Source of the DNA: CAXCDZ01 sp963981525
GTDB taxonomy: Bacteria; Patescibacteriota; Microgenomatia; UBA1400; UBA12108
NCBI GenBank assembly: GCA_963981525.1
Contig: CAXCDZ010000007.1
Location: forward strand, 1-23,006
Direction of reading: 5' to 3'
Length of the DNA stretch: 23,006 nucleotides
Of the stretch, positions 1-8,803 are shown one piece after another. The notes beneath the pieces were generated by a model. The model saw nothing but the letters and a program-made list of their open reading frames with translations. It searched no databases and was not told the DNA's origin. The translations under genes and the position numbers were made by a program. Within the stretch, counting starts at the first letter, position 1, and each line of letters opens with the position of its first letter.

Positions 1-5
1 AACTA

Positions 6-36
6 GTGTATATGCGAATAGAATTCGTATATACAC
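6..36. repeat. 31-bp intergenic palindrome downstream of gyrA
   Basis: Arms at 6-19 and 23-36 are complementary over 14 positions with one G/T-type mismatch (14 against 28) and a 3-nt centre. It lies 21 nt beyond the gyrA stop. It could form a hairpin acting as a 3' end or processing signal for gyrA mRNA, or be an operator for a gene left of the window. No T-run can be judged because the window ends 5 nt later. Confidence 0.55.
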
Positions 37-57
37 CATATTTGTCATGTTATATGA

Positions 58-2769
58 TTATTCCTCTTCCCCAGAATTATCCTGGAGAGTGGTGACACTG
101 GTTATGAGATCGCCTTTGGCGGGGCGCATTAGGATCACGCCTTGAGTGGATCTGCTGAGGACCTTGATATTCTTGAGAGGTAGCTTGATTACTTGAGCAC
201 CACGTGTGGTAATCACGACCTCGCGGTCAAGCTCTGTGACCATACGGGCCGCGGCGATGAGACCTGTTTTTTTGCTTAGTTCGGCAACCTTGACCCCCTG
301 CCCTCCTCTGTTCTGGGATGGGTACTCACTTACTGCAGTGCGTTTGCCTATGCCGTTCTCGGTGACTACCAGGATCTCGCGGAAGAACTTGCGTCTTTTG
401 TCATCTGGCTTGTCAGGTGTAATCTCAAAGGTCTCGGCAGCGATCACGAAGTCTTCTCCTTTGAGGTTGATGCCCTTGACTCCCATGGTGTCCCTGCCCG
501 TGGGCTTGACGTCGGATTCCTTGAACTTGATTGATTTGCCGGAGTGGGTGACCAGGAGAAGGTAGTTTTTGCCGTCGGTAACCTGGGCTTTGACTAGCGT
601 GTCTCCATCTCGAAGGGAGATGCCGATCTTGCCACTGACTCTGATGTTGGCATATTCTTTGATGCTGGTTTTTTTGACCTGGCCTTTGCGGGTGGCCATG
701 GTGATAAAGAAGTCCTTACTCTCCAAAACTTCCTTACTGACTGTGAGGAGTGCCTCGATTTTTTCATCTTGACTGATGCCGAGATGGTTGATGATGGCTT
801 GCCCTTTGGCGGTGCGGCTACCCTCTGGGAGCTCAAAAACTCTGTTCATAAAAACCTTGCCGGTATCGGTAAAGAAGAGTGCGTAGTCATGAGTGTTTGC
901 GACTGCCATCTTGAGAATCTCATCCTCTTCCTTGGTGGTCATACCGACCACTCCCTTGCCCCCACGGCGTTGTGAGCGGTAAGTACCTAGTGGCATACGC
1001 TTGATGTAGCCGCCCTTGGTGATGGTGACGAGGTTGTCTACCTTGGCAATCAGATCCTCTTCGGAGAACTGGCCCAATTTACCTTTGACGACGCGAGTGC
1101 GTCTCTCGTCGTGGTAGAGTTTTTCGATTTCTTTGAGTTCTTTGAGGATGAGGGCGATGATGGCTTGAGGATCAAGAAGTAAGCCGGTGAGTCCCTTGAT
1201 CTTGCTCATAAGGGCGTCGTACTCGTCTTGGATTTTTTGCCTCTCGAGTGCGGAGAGTTTGCGAAGTTGCATGTCGAGGATCGCGACAGCCTGGATCTCA
1301 CTAAACTCGAATTTTTTGATCAAGTTAGTTTTTGCTTCATCTGAGTTCTTACTCTTCTTGATGGTCTCGATAACCTCGTCGAGGTGGTCGAGTGCCTTTA
1401 GGTAGCCCTCGAGGATGTGGATGCGAGCTCTAGCTGATTTGAGGTCGTGCTGGGAGCGACGGACCACGACTATCTGGCGGTGTTTGAGGTAGTGCATAAG
1501 AATGGTCTTGAGGTTCATGAGGTGTGGTCTACCCTGATCATCAAGAGCGACGACGTTAGCGGAGAAGGTGCTCTGCAAGGCAGTTTGTTTGAAAAGGTTG
1601 TTGAGAACGCTCTTGGGCCTGGCTGACTTTTTCATCACGATCACGATACGCATACCCTCACGGTCTGATTCGTCGCGCAAGTCGGAGATGCCGGTGAGTT
1701 TTTTGTCGCGCACTAAGTTGGCAATCTTGGCCACGAGATTAGCCTTATTAACCTGGTATGGGAGTTCGGTGACGATGATCTGGAACTTGCCACTCTTGGT
1801 TTCTTCAATTACGGCCTCGGCTCTGGTGACTACCCTACCCTTTCCGGTGCGATATACCTCCTGGACGGCTTCTTGATCGTAGATTGTGCCGCCTGTGGGA
1901 AAGTCGGGACCCTGGATGTGCTCGAGAAGATCGTCGATGGTGGCGGAACTCTCTAGGTCTCCGGTGAGGTCACTTGGATTTTCATTTTCTAATGTATTCT
2001 CATCGAACTCAGTTTTGTCTCTTTTAGTTGTGGATTTTCCCGCTAGTGCGTTAATTGCGTTAACTACCTCGGTGAGGTGGTGAGGAGGGATCTTGGTGGC
2101 CATGCCGACGGCGATTCCGTCTGAGCCCATGAGAAGAAGGTTGGGGAGTGCGGCTGGTAGAACTGTAGGTTCTTTGTATGAGCCGTCGAAGTTATCGACC
2201 CAGTCGACAGTGTCGCGGTCTAGGTCAACAAGAAGTTCTTGAGTGATTTTGTCCAGGCGTGCCTCGGTGTAACGCATGGCAGCAGGAGAGTCGCCATCAA
2301 CTGAGCCAAAGTTACCCTGGCCGTCAACTAATGGATAACGCATAGAGAATTCTTGGGCTAGGCGGACCATGGCGTCATAAACTGCGGTGTCTCCGTGCGG
2401 GTGGTATTTACCCAGAACTTCTCCGACGATTCGGGCAGATTTTTTGTGCTTACCCTTGTGGGTGATGCCGAGCTCTTTCATCGCAAAGAGAATACGTCGA
2501 TGAACTGGTTTGAGCCCATCACGAACATCGGGGAGTGCGCGACTAACTATGACTGACATTGCGTAGTCGAGATATGACCTTTTCATCTCACTAGTGATTG
2601 TGACGGGAGCGATCCTGCCGTATGGTGAGTCGTAGGTTTCTAGGGCTGAGTTGTTACGGTTGGAATCAGTGGGGGCAGTTTCTGCAGTTGGCTCCGTAGA
2701 TTCCGTGGAATCAGTAGATTCCGTTGGCTCAGTGATATCTAGTGGTTTTAGGATTGAGTCATCAGTCAT
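58..2769 (-). CDS. gyrA: DNA gyrase subunit A
   Basis: Breakage-reunion subunit of the A2B2 type IIA topoisomerase that introduces negative supercoils. The 903-residue product has a low-complexity Thr/Ser/Glu/Pro N-terminal extension (about residues 1-45), then the core beginning near YGRIAPVTI, the HPHGD segment (123-127) of the quinolone-pocket helix with Thr128 and Asp132 at the usual resistance positions, and the catalytic tyrosine in MRYTEA (Tyr167). A GyrA-box QRRGGKG (600-606) at the start of the C-terminal beta-pinwheel argues for gyrase rather than topoisomerase IV ParC. An acidic insertion at about 243-277 interrupts the core. The ATG lies one nucleotide after the ppa stop and has no Shine-Dalgarno, so translation is probably coupled. 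It is last in the order gyrB-ppa-gyrA. Confidence 0.97.
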   Translation of the reverse strand: MTDDSILKPLDITEPTESTDSTESTEPTAETAPTDSNRNNSALETYDSPYGRIAPVTITSEMKRSYLDYAMSVIVSRALPDVRDGLKPVHRRILFAMKELGITHKGKHKKSARIVGEVLGKYHPHGDTAVYDAMVRLAQEFSMRYPLVDGQGNFGSVDGDSPAAMRYTEARLDKITQELLVDLDRDTVDWVDNFDGSYKEPTVLPAALPNLLLMGSDGIAVGMATKIPPHHLTEVVNAINALAGKSTTKRDKTEFDENTLENENPSDLTGDLESSATIDDLLEHIQGPDFPTGGTIYDQEAVQEVYRTGKGRVVTRAEAVIEETKSGKFQIIVTELPYQVNKANLVAKIANLVRDKKLTGISDLRDESDREGMRIVIVMKKSARPKSVLNNLFKQTALQSTFSANVVALDDQGRPHLMNLKTILMHYLKHRQIVVVRRSQHDLKSARARIHILEGYLKALDHLDEVIETIKKSKNSDEAKTNLIKKFEFSEIQAVAILDMQLRKLSALERQKIQDEYDALMSKIKGLTGLLLDPQAIIALILKELKEIEKLYHDERRTRVVKGKLGQFSEEDLIAKVDNLVTITKGGYIKRMPLGTYRSQRRGGKGVVGMTTKEEDEILKMAVANTHDYALFFTDTGKVFMNRVFELPEGSRTAKGQAIINHLGISQDEKIEALLTVSKEVLESKDFFITMATRKGQVKKTSIKEYANIRVSGKIGISLRDGDTLVKAQVTDGKNYLLLVTHSGKSIKFKESDVKPTGRDTMGVKGINLKGEDFVIAAETFEITPDKPDDKRRKFFREILVVTENGIGKRTAVSEYPSQNRGGQGVKVAELSKKTGLIAAARMVTELDREVVITTRGAQVIKLPLKNIKVLSRSTQGVILMRPAKGDLITSVTTLQDNSGEEE

Positions 2770-2770
2770 A

Positions 2771-3256
2771 TTATTTGGCTCTAGCGAGATCCTGTTCTAT
2801 TTCTTTTTCTGCTACCTCTCGTCCCAAGAAACCTTTTGCTTTGACCCATTTGCCAGGTTCGAGATCCTTGTAGTGCTCGAAGAAGTGTTTCATCATATTC
2901 TGGTAATGCTTTGGTACATCACTGATTTCTTTCCAGGCTCCGTAGACGGGGTCGATCTTCTCGGTAGGTACTGCGATGAGCTTGCTGTCTACCCCTGCCT
3001 CGTCCTCCATCTCGAGCATGCCAATGACCTGGGCTTTGATACCCACACCGGGCGCGACTTTCATGGATGAAAGCACGAGCACATCAGTGGCGTCACCGTC
3101 GTCGGCAAGAGTGCCGGGGACGTAACCGTAGTTAAAGGGATAGTACATGGCAGTGTGTAAGAAGCGATCGACCATCAGAATGTTATCTTTTTTGTCGATT
3201 TCGTATTTGATGCTTGACCCCGCTGGGATCTCGATGATGACTTTGACTGGTTCCAT
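2771..3256 (-). CDS. ppa: Family I inorganic pyrophosphatase
   Basis: Soluble cytoplasmic enzyme hydrolysing pyrophosphate to phosphate, which pulls nucleotide polymerisation and aminoacylation forward. At 161 residues it is normal for prokaryotic family I. The signature DGDATDVL carries the metal-binding aspartates (D53, D55, D58); MEDEAGVDSK supplies D85, D90 and K92; YPFNYGYVPGT and the C-terminal HFFEHYKDLEPGKW block are also family-typical. A GAAAGG ribosome-binding site lies 7 nt before the ATG. It sits between gyrB and gyrA on the same strand, 72 nt after gyrB and 1 nt before gyrA, so it is probably co-transcribed with the gyrase genes. Confidence 0.96.
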   Translation of the reverse strand: MEPVKVIIEIPAGSSIKYEIDKKDNILMVDRFLHTAMYYPFNYGYVPGTLADDGDATDVLVLSSMKVAPGVGIKAQVIGMLEMEDEAGVDSKLIAVPTEKIDPVYGAWKEISDVPKHYQNMMKHFFEHYKDLEPGKWVKAKGFLGREVAEKEIEQDLARAK

Positions 3257-3294
3257 ATGTGCCTTTCTTGTTTTTCTATTTAGTAAAGTGACTC

Positions 3295-3315
3295 ACCTTC
3301 CTTTGAAAGGAAAGT
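3295..3315 (-). repeat. Inverted repeat between gyrB and ppa
   Basis: Ten-base arms 3295-3304 and 3306-3315 are complementary with a single mismatch that would be a U-G wobble in the minus-strand transcript; one base lies at the centre. It is 14 nt beyond the gyrB stop. There is no U-run after it, so an intrinsic terminator is not well supported. A processing or stabilising hairpin inside the gyrB-ppa-gyrA transcript is possible. Confidence 0.4.
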
Positions 3316-3328
3316 CCCTTTGGATATT

Positions 3329-5278
3329 CTACACATCCAGTGTCGCCTGAGTGGCGTTGCTCTGAATGAATTTTTTGCGTGGTGGGACGTCGTTGCCCAT
3401 AAGGACTGTGAAGATCTCGTCGGCGTCTTCGCTGTCTTTGATCATGACTTGCTTGAGGATGCGATGTTCTGGGTTCATTGTGGTTTCCCAGAGCTGTTCT
3501 GGGTTCATTTCTCCGAGACCCTTGTAACGTTGGATCGAGAATTTTTTGCCAGGGTTCTTTTTGAGTAGCTCTTCCTTCTCCTCTTCGGAGTAGACGTAGT
3601 TACTGTTTTTGCCAAAATCGATCTTATAGAGCGGAGGCATGGCGATGTAGAGGTAACCCTGTTTGACTAGTTCTGGCATATGACGGAAGAAGAAGGTCAA
3701 GCCAAGAGTCGTGATGTGTTCGCCGTCGACATCAGCATCGTTCATGAGAATGATGCGGTGGTAGCGAAGCTTTTCTGGATTAAAGGTTTCGCCGACTCCA
3801 GTGCCGAGGGCAATAATCAGGTTTTTGAGTTCCTCAAAGGCGATGATCTTGTCCAATCTGGCGCGTTCGGTGTTGAGGATCTTGCCCCTCAAAGGAAAAA
3901 TTGCCTGGAAAGCACGGTCACGTCCCTGCTTGGCACTGCCTCCGGCGGAGTCTCCCTCGACGATGTAGATCTCACATTTGGCGGGATCACGTTCTTGGCA
4001 GTCGGCGAGTTTGCCGGGTAATGTGGAGCCTTCGAGAGCTCCTTTTCTGACCACGGCATCACGGGCGGCACGAGCGGCCATGCGAGCTTTGGCGGCAAGC
4101 TGGGCTTTCTCTAGCATACGCTTGGCTTCTTTGGGGTTTTCTTCTAGGTAGTACTCGAGCTCCTTCTTGACCACTGCATAGACTGCACTCTGTGCCTCGG
4201 GGTTATTGAGTTTGGCCTTAGTTTGACTCTCAAACTGAATGTCATTACTCGGCATCTTGATAAACACTACCCCGGTTAATCCTTCTTTGAGATCTTCTCC
4301 GGTGATGGGGACTTTTTTGCCATTTGCGTCTTTGCTATTAAGGTAGTCTTTGATGACTTTGATGATGGCAGTGCGGAAACCCGTAAGGTGAGTACCACCG
4401 TCGTAGGTGTGGATGACGTTGGCAAATGAGAGAACGTTCTCGCTGAATGTGTCGGTGTACTGGAAAGCGACTTCGACGGCGATCTTGATATCGTCCTCGA
4501 CGTGCTCACCTGAGACATGGACTACCTTGTGGAGAGGCTTTTTGTGGGCGTTGAGGTGTTGGACGAGTGACTTGATTCCACTCTCGAAGTAGAAGTTGCA
4601 TTTGTCACCTGAGCGCTCGTCGTTGAGGTGGAGATACAACTTGGGAATGAGGTAGGCGCGTTCTCTAATACGGTCCTTGATATTCTTGTAGTTGAACTCG
4701 ATGGTTTTTTTGAAGATGGTGGGATCTGGAATGAAGGTGGTGTAGGTACCTGACTCGGCTGTGAGGAGGCTGTGGTGACCGGGGAGGATGAGTTTTTTGA
4801 CTTCGGCTTCTGAGATAGTTTTGACGGGACTCTTGGGTTGACCGATTTTGTATTCCTGGAAGAAATATTTGCCTTCGCGTTTGACGATGACCAAAAGATG
4901 AGTAGAAAGAGCGTTAACGGCAGAGGCTCCAACTCCGTGGAGTCCACCCGAGGCTTGGTAGGCGGTCTCCTCGAATTTGCCTCCTGCGTGCAACTTGGTC
5001 ATGGCGATCTCGAGGGCTGAGACGCCGGAAGCGTGCATGCCAGTTGGGATACCACGACCGTTGTCACTGATTGCGGCGTAGCCATCCTTGGCTAGTGTTA
5101 TGTAAACGTCACTACCAAATCCTGCGATTGCCTCGTCGACTGAGTTATCGATGATTTCTTTGAGAAGCTCTTGAATACCCCTCTCGTCAGTGGCACCGAT
5201 GTACATACCGGGACGTTTACGAACGGGCTCTAGCCCCTCCAAAACTTTGATGTCTTTTGCTGAATAAGAAGTAGTCAT
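3329..5278 (-). CDS. gyrB: DNA gyrase subunit B
   Basis: ATPase subunit of DNA gyrase. The 649-residue product starts with the GHKL ATPase module: KEIIDNSVDEA, DNGRGIP and GGLHGVGASAVNALS (the ATP lid). The transducer region includes QTKAKLNN. The TOPRIM domain has EGDSAGGSAKQGRDR and NDADVDGEHI with its metal-binding aspartates, followed by the tail motif RKKFIQSNA. Length and absence of the long TOPRIM insert resemble Gram-positive GyrB. ParE cannot be excluded from GyrB motifs alone, but a GyrA with a GyrA-box two genes downstream supports gyrase. The ATG has no Shine-Dalgarno and lies 11 nt from an extended -10, so the mRNA is predicted to be nearly leaderless. Confidence 0.95.
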   Translation of the reverse strand: MTTSYSAKDIKVLEGLEPVRKRPGMYIGATDERGIQELLKEIIDNSVDEAIAGFGSDVYITLAKDGYAAISDNGRGIPTGMHASGVSALEIAMTKLHAGGKFEETAYQASGGLHGVGASAVNALSTHLLVIVKREGKYFFQEYKIGQPKSPVKTISEAEVKKLILPGHHSLLTAESGTYTTFIPDPTIFKKTIEFNYKNIKDRIRERAYLIPKLYLHLNDERSGDKCNFYFESGIKSLVQHLNAHKKPLHKVVHVSGEHVEDDIKIAVEVAFQYTDTFSENVLSFANVIHTYDGGTHLTGFRTAIIKVIKDYLNSKDANGKKVPITGEDLKEGLTGVVFIKMPSNDIQFESQTKAKLNNPEAQSAVYAVVKKELEYYLEENPKEAKRMLEKAQLAAKARMAARAARDAVVRKGALEGSTLPGKLADCQERDPAKCEIYIVEGDSAGGSAKQGRDRAFQAIFPLRGKILNTERARLDKIIAFEELKNLIIALGTGVGETFNPEKLRYHRIILMNDADVDGEHITTLGLTFFFRHMPELVKQGYLYIAMPPLYKIDFGKNSNYVYSEEEKEELLKKNPGKKFSIQRYKGLGEMNPEQLWETTMNPEHRILKQVMIKDSEDADEIFTVLMGNDVPPRKKFIQSNATQATLDV

Positions 5279-5289
5279 ATAACCGAAAT

Positions 5290-5313
5290 ACTATACCACG
5301 AATAAGTATACCA
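5290..5313 (-). promoter_or_regulatory. gyrB promoter, two tandem extended -10 elements
   Basis: On the minus strand TGGTATACT (5305-5313) and TGGTATAGT (5290-5298) lie 15 bp apart. Both match the extended -10 form TGnTATAAT closely. From the proximal one only 11 nt remain to the gyrB ATG, so the transcript would have a leader of roughly 2-6 nt. The distal one would give a leader near 20 nt. No good -35 is visible, as expected for extended -10 promoters. Confidence 0.6.
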
Positions 5314-5334
5314 GAGTAGTATTCTAGAGAGTAT

Positions 5335-5982
5335 TTAGTGGGTTTGAGGGAGTTTGAGAAAGAATGATTCAGTGGCTAAGGTAACGTTGGTGTTGGATTT
5401 GAGCTGAGAAAGAGTGTTGTGCGCAAGTTCACTAATGCGAGTGAGGAGAGTGAGGGAGCTGGGGCGATCGGTGTCCTGCATAACCTGATGAAGAGTGCGG
5501 ATGATTGTGGTGAAGTAACTCACTGCAGGATCTCTTTTCTTGCCTACGGAGCTAGCAAGTTGTAATCGCTCTCCTGGAGTGGAGGTGAGGGCCTGCTTAA
5601 CGAGTGCGAGCTCGGAGGCCTCAAGTTTGCTGGGAGCTGATTGGAGTGAGCGTAACGCGCAGCGAGAGCGAACTGTGGGGAGGAGAGAGTGAGAAGAATG
5701 TAGGGAGAGAGTGATTACGGTATTAACTGGTGGTTCTTCGAGGGTTTTGAGGAGTGCTTGCTGGGCCGGGAGAGTGAGATCACTCGCTTCTTCGATCCAG
5801 ATGAGCCTGTTGCCCTGGTGCGTGACGGAGAGGCTTGAGATGAGGTCGCGGATCTGGCTGATCTTGATAGATGATTCTTCTGCGACAATCTGGGTGTGGG
5901 TATATTCAGGTGAAGGGAAGTCGCGTGTAATGGCATCTGCCCTACCCTCTTTCGTGCCTCCGTGATAGATGAATTGTTGCAT
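5335..5982 (-). CDS. holB: DNA polymerase III delta-prime-like clamp-loader subunit (short)
   Basis: Part of the AAA+ clamp loader that places the sliding clamp on DNA. The 215-residue product has an N-terminal YHGGTKEGR where active loaders have a Walker A, so it probably does not bind ATP. The middle shows family-typical features: SIKISQIRDLI, LIWIEEASDLTLPAQQALLKTLEEPP (Walker-B-like region, positions about 60-85) and a PTVRSRC arginine-finger motif. It is much shorter than E. coli HolB (334 aa), with little of the C-terminal collar. A GTG in frame at 5997 is an alternative start. I prefer the ATG at 5982 because it sits 6 nt after a -10-like hexamer. It is divergent from pilB and upstream of gyrB on the same strand. 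Confidence 0.8.
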   Translation of the reverse strand: MQQFIYHGGTKEGRADAITRDFPSPEYTHTQIVAEESSIKISQIRDLISSLSVTHQGNRLIWIEEASDLTLPAQQALLKTLEEPPVNTVITLSLHSSHSLLPTVRSRCALRSLQSAPSKLEASELALVKQALTSTPGERLQLASSVGKKRDPAVSYFTTIIRTLHQVMQDTDRPSSLTLLTRISELAHNTLSQLKSNTNVTLATESFFLKLPQTH

Positions 5983-5988
5983 GTAAAT

Positions 5989-5998
5989 AGTGTACACT
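5989..5998. promoter_or_regulatory. Palindromic divergent promoter for holB and pilB
   Basis: AGTGTACACT is a perfect 10-bp palindrome in the 22-nt gap between the two start codons. It supplies a TACACT -10-like hexamer on each strand (5993-5998 for pilB, 5989-5994 for holB). On both sides exactly 6 nt separate the hexamer from the ATG, where a transcript would begin. Neither gene has a Shine-Dalgarno. No convincing -35 is seen for either direction. The palindrome could also be an operator. The promoter role is an inference from spacing and symmetry. Confidence 0.55.
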
Positions 5999-6004
5999 TA
6001 ATTT

Positions 6005-7720
6005 ATGAAAGATCTTGCCCTCATCCTCATCGAGGATGGTCTTCTGCGTGAAGAGGATTACGAACGACTGAAAAAAGATAGCTATACTTCTGGTGTTCCA
6101 GTGTCACAGGTGCTGGAGAAATCAGGTCTTGTGGAGGAGGAGGCGCTGGCTCAAGCCAAGGCCAAGTTCTATAACATTCCATACATTGATATTGGAGGAG
6201 TGGCGGCTAGCCCTGAGGCACTTGCGAGGTTGCCAGAAAGTGTGGCTACCCATTACCAAGCTATTCCGTTTGGTTATGATGTGAAGGGAAATGTTCTCTC
6301 TGTCGCGATGGTGAATCCATTGGACCTATCGGCGATCTCGTTTCTTGAGGCAAAGAGTGGCAGTAAGATCAAGCCACACCTAGGTCTAGCGAGTAGCTTA
6401 TTAGAGGAAATCCCTGTTCGCTACGCTCAGAGCCTGTCAGCAGAAGTCTCTCAGGTACTCAAAGAAACCCAGGAGGAGTCACTAGGTAAGAGAGTACTTG
6501 ACTCTAAGAAGATTGGAGAGGTTATTAAGGAAGCTCCGATTGCGAAGATTATTGCGACGGTCCTAGAGTTTGCTGTAAAGGCAAGGGCGAGTGATGTGCA
6601 TATTGAGGCGCTGGAGGGACACACCCGAGTGCGTTATCGAATTGACGGAATCCTCAAAGAGAAATTAGTGCTGCCTAAGAAGGTGCATGATGCGCTAGTC
6701 TCACGTGTAAAGATCCTGTCTGACCTTAAGATTGACGAGAGAAGAGTCCCGCAAGATGGTCGATTTACCTTCCGGACTGATGATGCTGAAGTTGACTTGC
6801 GCGTTTCTACTCTGCCAACGGTGGACGGAGAAAAGGTTGTGATGAGGTTACTACGCAAATCCAGCAACGTCCCTACCCTATCTGACCTCGGAGTGAGAGC
6901 GGCAGCGCTTAAAAATCTCGAAGAATCAGTACGGGTCCCACATGGAATCATTCTAATTACTGGTCCTACTGGATCAGGTAAGACGACGACTCTGTACTCA
7001 CTTCTCCATATCCTCAATACGCCAAAAGTGAATATCGTGACCCTAGAAGATCCAGTTGAGTACCAGATGGACGGGATTAATCAGGTCCAGATCAACGTGA
7101 AGGCAGGGTTAACATTTGCGACTGGGCTGAGATCATTCTTGCGCCAAGATCCTAATATCATCATGGTTGGTGAGGTACGTGACAATGAGACTGCGAACTT
7201 GGCGATCCAGGCATCACTTACTGGTCACTTGGTTTTTTCTACTCTGCATACAAATAGCGCCTCTGGCGCGTTACCCCGACTCTTGGACATGGAGGCGGAG
7301 CCATTCTTGCTAGCCTCGTCGATTACGTGTGTGGTGGCGCAGCGGGTGGTCAGGAAGATTTGCGAGAACTGTAGAGAAGAATATACTCCACCCCCAGAGG
7401 GAATTGAGGAGATCAAAAGAGTGCTGGGACCACTGTATGAGAGTTATCTAGCTAGCAAGGGAGTGACCGAGCTTAAGTTATTCCGAGGGAGAAAGTGTGA
7501 TAAATGTTCTGACACTGGGTATTCTGGACGAGTGGGAGTGTTTGAGGTTCTTAAGGTGAACCAAAAAGTTAGTAAGCTGATTCTGGAGCGTTCACCAGCT
7601 TCGATAATTGAGAAGGCTGCTGTAGAGGATGGAATGCTCCTAATGCAACAGGATGGATACCTAAAAGTGCTTGATGGAATAACAACTCTTGAAGAAGTTG
7701 TGAGGGTAGCACATACTTAA
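6005..7720 (+). CDS. pilB: Type IV pilus assembly ATPase PilB
   Basis: Cytoplasmic hexameric motor that powers pilus extension. The 571-residue product has an N-terminal MshEN/T2SSE-N type domain (about 1-140), a linker, then the secretion-ATPase core: GPTGSGKT Walker A (320-327, Lys326), an Asp box around TLEDPVEY (347-353), Walker B IMVGEVRD (386-392, Glu390) and the His box STLHTNSA. Cysteine pairs C453/C456 and C498/C501 form the zinc site that marks extension ATPases of the PilB/GspE type. It is first in a plus-strand run with pilT (17 nt later) and pilC. No Shine-Dalgarno precedes the ATG. A -10-like hexamer ends 6 nt upstream, so a leaderless mRNA is predicted. Confidence 0.95.
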   Translation: MKDLALILIEDGLLREEDYERLKKDSYTSGVPVSQVLEKSGLVEEEALAQAKAKFYNIPYIDIGGVAASPEALARLPESVATHYQAIPFGYDVKGNVLSVAMVNPLDLSAISFLEAKSGSKIKPHLGLASSLLEEIPVRYAQSLSAEVSQVLKETQEESLGKRVLDSKKIGEVIKEAPIAKIIATVLEFAVKARASDVHIEALEGHTRVRYRIDGILKEKLVLPKKVHDALVSRVKILSDLKIDERRVPQDGRFTFRTDDAEVDLRVSTLPTVDGEKVVMRLLRKSSNVPTLSDLGVRAAALKNLEESVRVPHGIILITGPTGSGKTTTLYSLLHILNTPKVNIVTLEDPVEYQMDGINQVQINVKAGLTFATGLRSFLRQDPNIIMVGEVRDNETANLAIQASLTGHLVFSTLHTNSASGALPRLLDMEAEPFLLASSITCVVAQRVVRKICENCREEYTPPPEGIEEIKRVLGPLYESYLASKGVTELKLFRGRKCDKCSDTGYSGRVGVFEVLKVNQKVSKLILERSPASIIEKAAVEDGMLLMQQDGYLKVLDGITTLEEVVRVAHT

Positions 7721-7737
7721 ATGAAAGGGAAAACAAT

Positions 7738-8799
7738 ATGGAGATAAAACAAATATTGGAGATGTGTTTGCAGTACGGGGCGAGTGATGTGCATATCATG
7801 GTTGGATCCCCTCCTACCCTACGGCTGCATGGTAATCTCGTGACGGTACCAGAGTCACAAGTTGTGACACCGGAAATCGCAAATAAGTTGATTTTGCCGA
7901 TTTTGGGAGCTGAACAAAAGGAGCTGGTTGAAATTGATAAGGAGCTAGACTTTTCGTACTCACTGCCCTCGGGTGCGCGATTTCGTGTGAATGTGTATCA
8001 CGAAAAAGGTAATATGGCAGTGGCGATGAGATATGTGCCTGAGAAGATTCTCTCGATTGCAGAACTTGGATTGCCAGAAATTCTTGCTGACCTGACTCAG
8101 CTTAAGCAAGGTCTCGTGTTAATCACCGGTCCAACAGGGCATGGTAAGTCAACTGCGCTTGCGGCAATGATTAATAAGATTAACTTGGAGCGTGCAGAGC
8201 ATATCGTGACGATCGAGGATCCGATTGAGTTTGTGCATAAGCCAAGCAAATCAATCTTTTCACAACGCGAGTTAAATGCTGACACGCACAGTTGGGGGGT
8301 AGCGCTTAAGTCAGTTTTGCGCGAAGACCCGAATGTGGTATTGATAGGAGAGATGAGAGATTATGAGACGATCGAGGCTGCCCTGACCATCGCAGAAACT
8401 GGACATCTTGTGTTTGCGACGCTCCATACCAATAACGCCCCACAAACCATAGACAGAATAGTTGATGTGTTCCCACAAGATCAGCAAGGTCAAGTTAGAT
8501 CGCAACTCGCGTCGGTGCTGGAAGGCGTGTTATCACTGCGACTCATTCCTTCGGTTGAGGAGAGGCGAGTGCCGGTTGTGGAGGTGCTTTTGGCAAGTAG
8601 CGCGGTGCGGTCTATAATTCGCGATGGGAAGACACATATGCTCACCAATACGATGCAGACTTCGGGTGAGGCTGGGATGCGGACGATCGAGATGGCACTG
8701 GCGGAGAGCTATAAGAAAAAGCAGATTACACTGGAAACTGCCAGGGAGTATGCAATGAATCTAGAGGAGCTTAATCGCCTAGTCGCAAGGGAAGGTTAA
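7738..8799 (+). CDS. pilT: Type IV pilus retraction ATPase PilT
   Basis: Hexameric motor that drives pilus retraction and so twitching or DNA pulling. The 353-residue length is normal. The order is an N-terminal PAS-like half beginning with GASDVHI, Walker A GPTGHGKST (131-139, with His where Ser is usual), Asp box TIEDPIEF, Walker B VLIGEMRD (201-208), His box ATLHTNNA, and the retraction-specific AVRSIIRDGK (289-298), equivalent to the AIRNLIRE motif. It lacks the PilB zinc cysteines. AAAGGGA at 7724-7730 is a Shine-Dalgarno 7 nt before the ATG, consistent with an internal operon position. Confidence 0.95.
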   Translation: MEIKQILEMCLQYGASDVHIMVGSPPTLRLHGNLVTVPESQVVTPEIANKLILPILGAEQKELVEIDKELDFSYSLPSGARFRVNVYHEKGNMAVAMRYVPEKILSIAELGLPEILADLTQLKQGLVLITGPTGHGKSTALAAMINKINLERAEHIVTIEDPIEFVHKPSKSIFSQRELNADTHSWGVALKSVLREDPNVVLIGEMRDYETIEAALTIAETGHLVFATLHTNNAPQTIDRIVDVFPQDQQGQVRSQLASVLEGVLSLRLIPSVEERRVPVVEVLLASSAVRSIIRDGKTHMLTNTMQTSGEAGMRTIEMALAESYKKKQITLETAREYAMNLEELNRLVAREG

Positions 8800-8803
8800 A
8801 GTA

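Noticed and set aside
206..2083. Several plus-strand open frames across gyrA
   Set aside because: They are antisense shadows of a highly conserved gene, with no domain features of their own.
3295..3315. Intrinsic terminator after gyrB
   Set aside because: The stem is followed by no U-run on the transcribed strand, and ppa follows closely in the same direction.
3329..5278. ParE rather than GyrB
   Set aside because: The linked A subunit has a GyrA-box, so gyrase is more likely, though GyrB motifs alone do not decide it.
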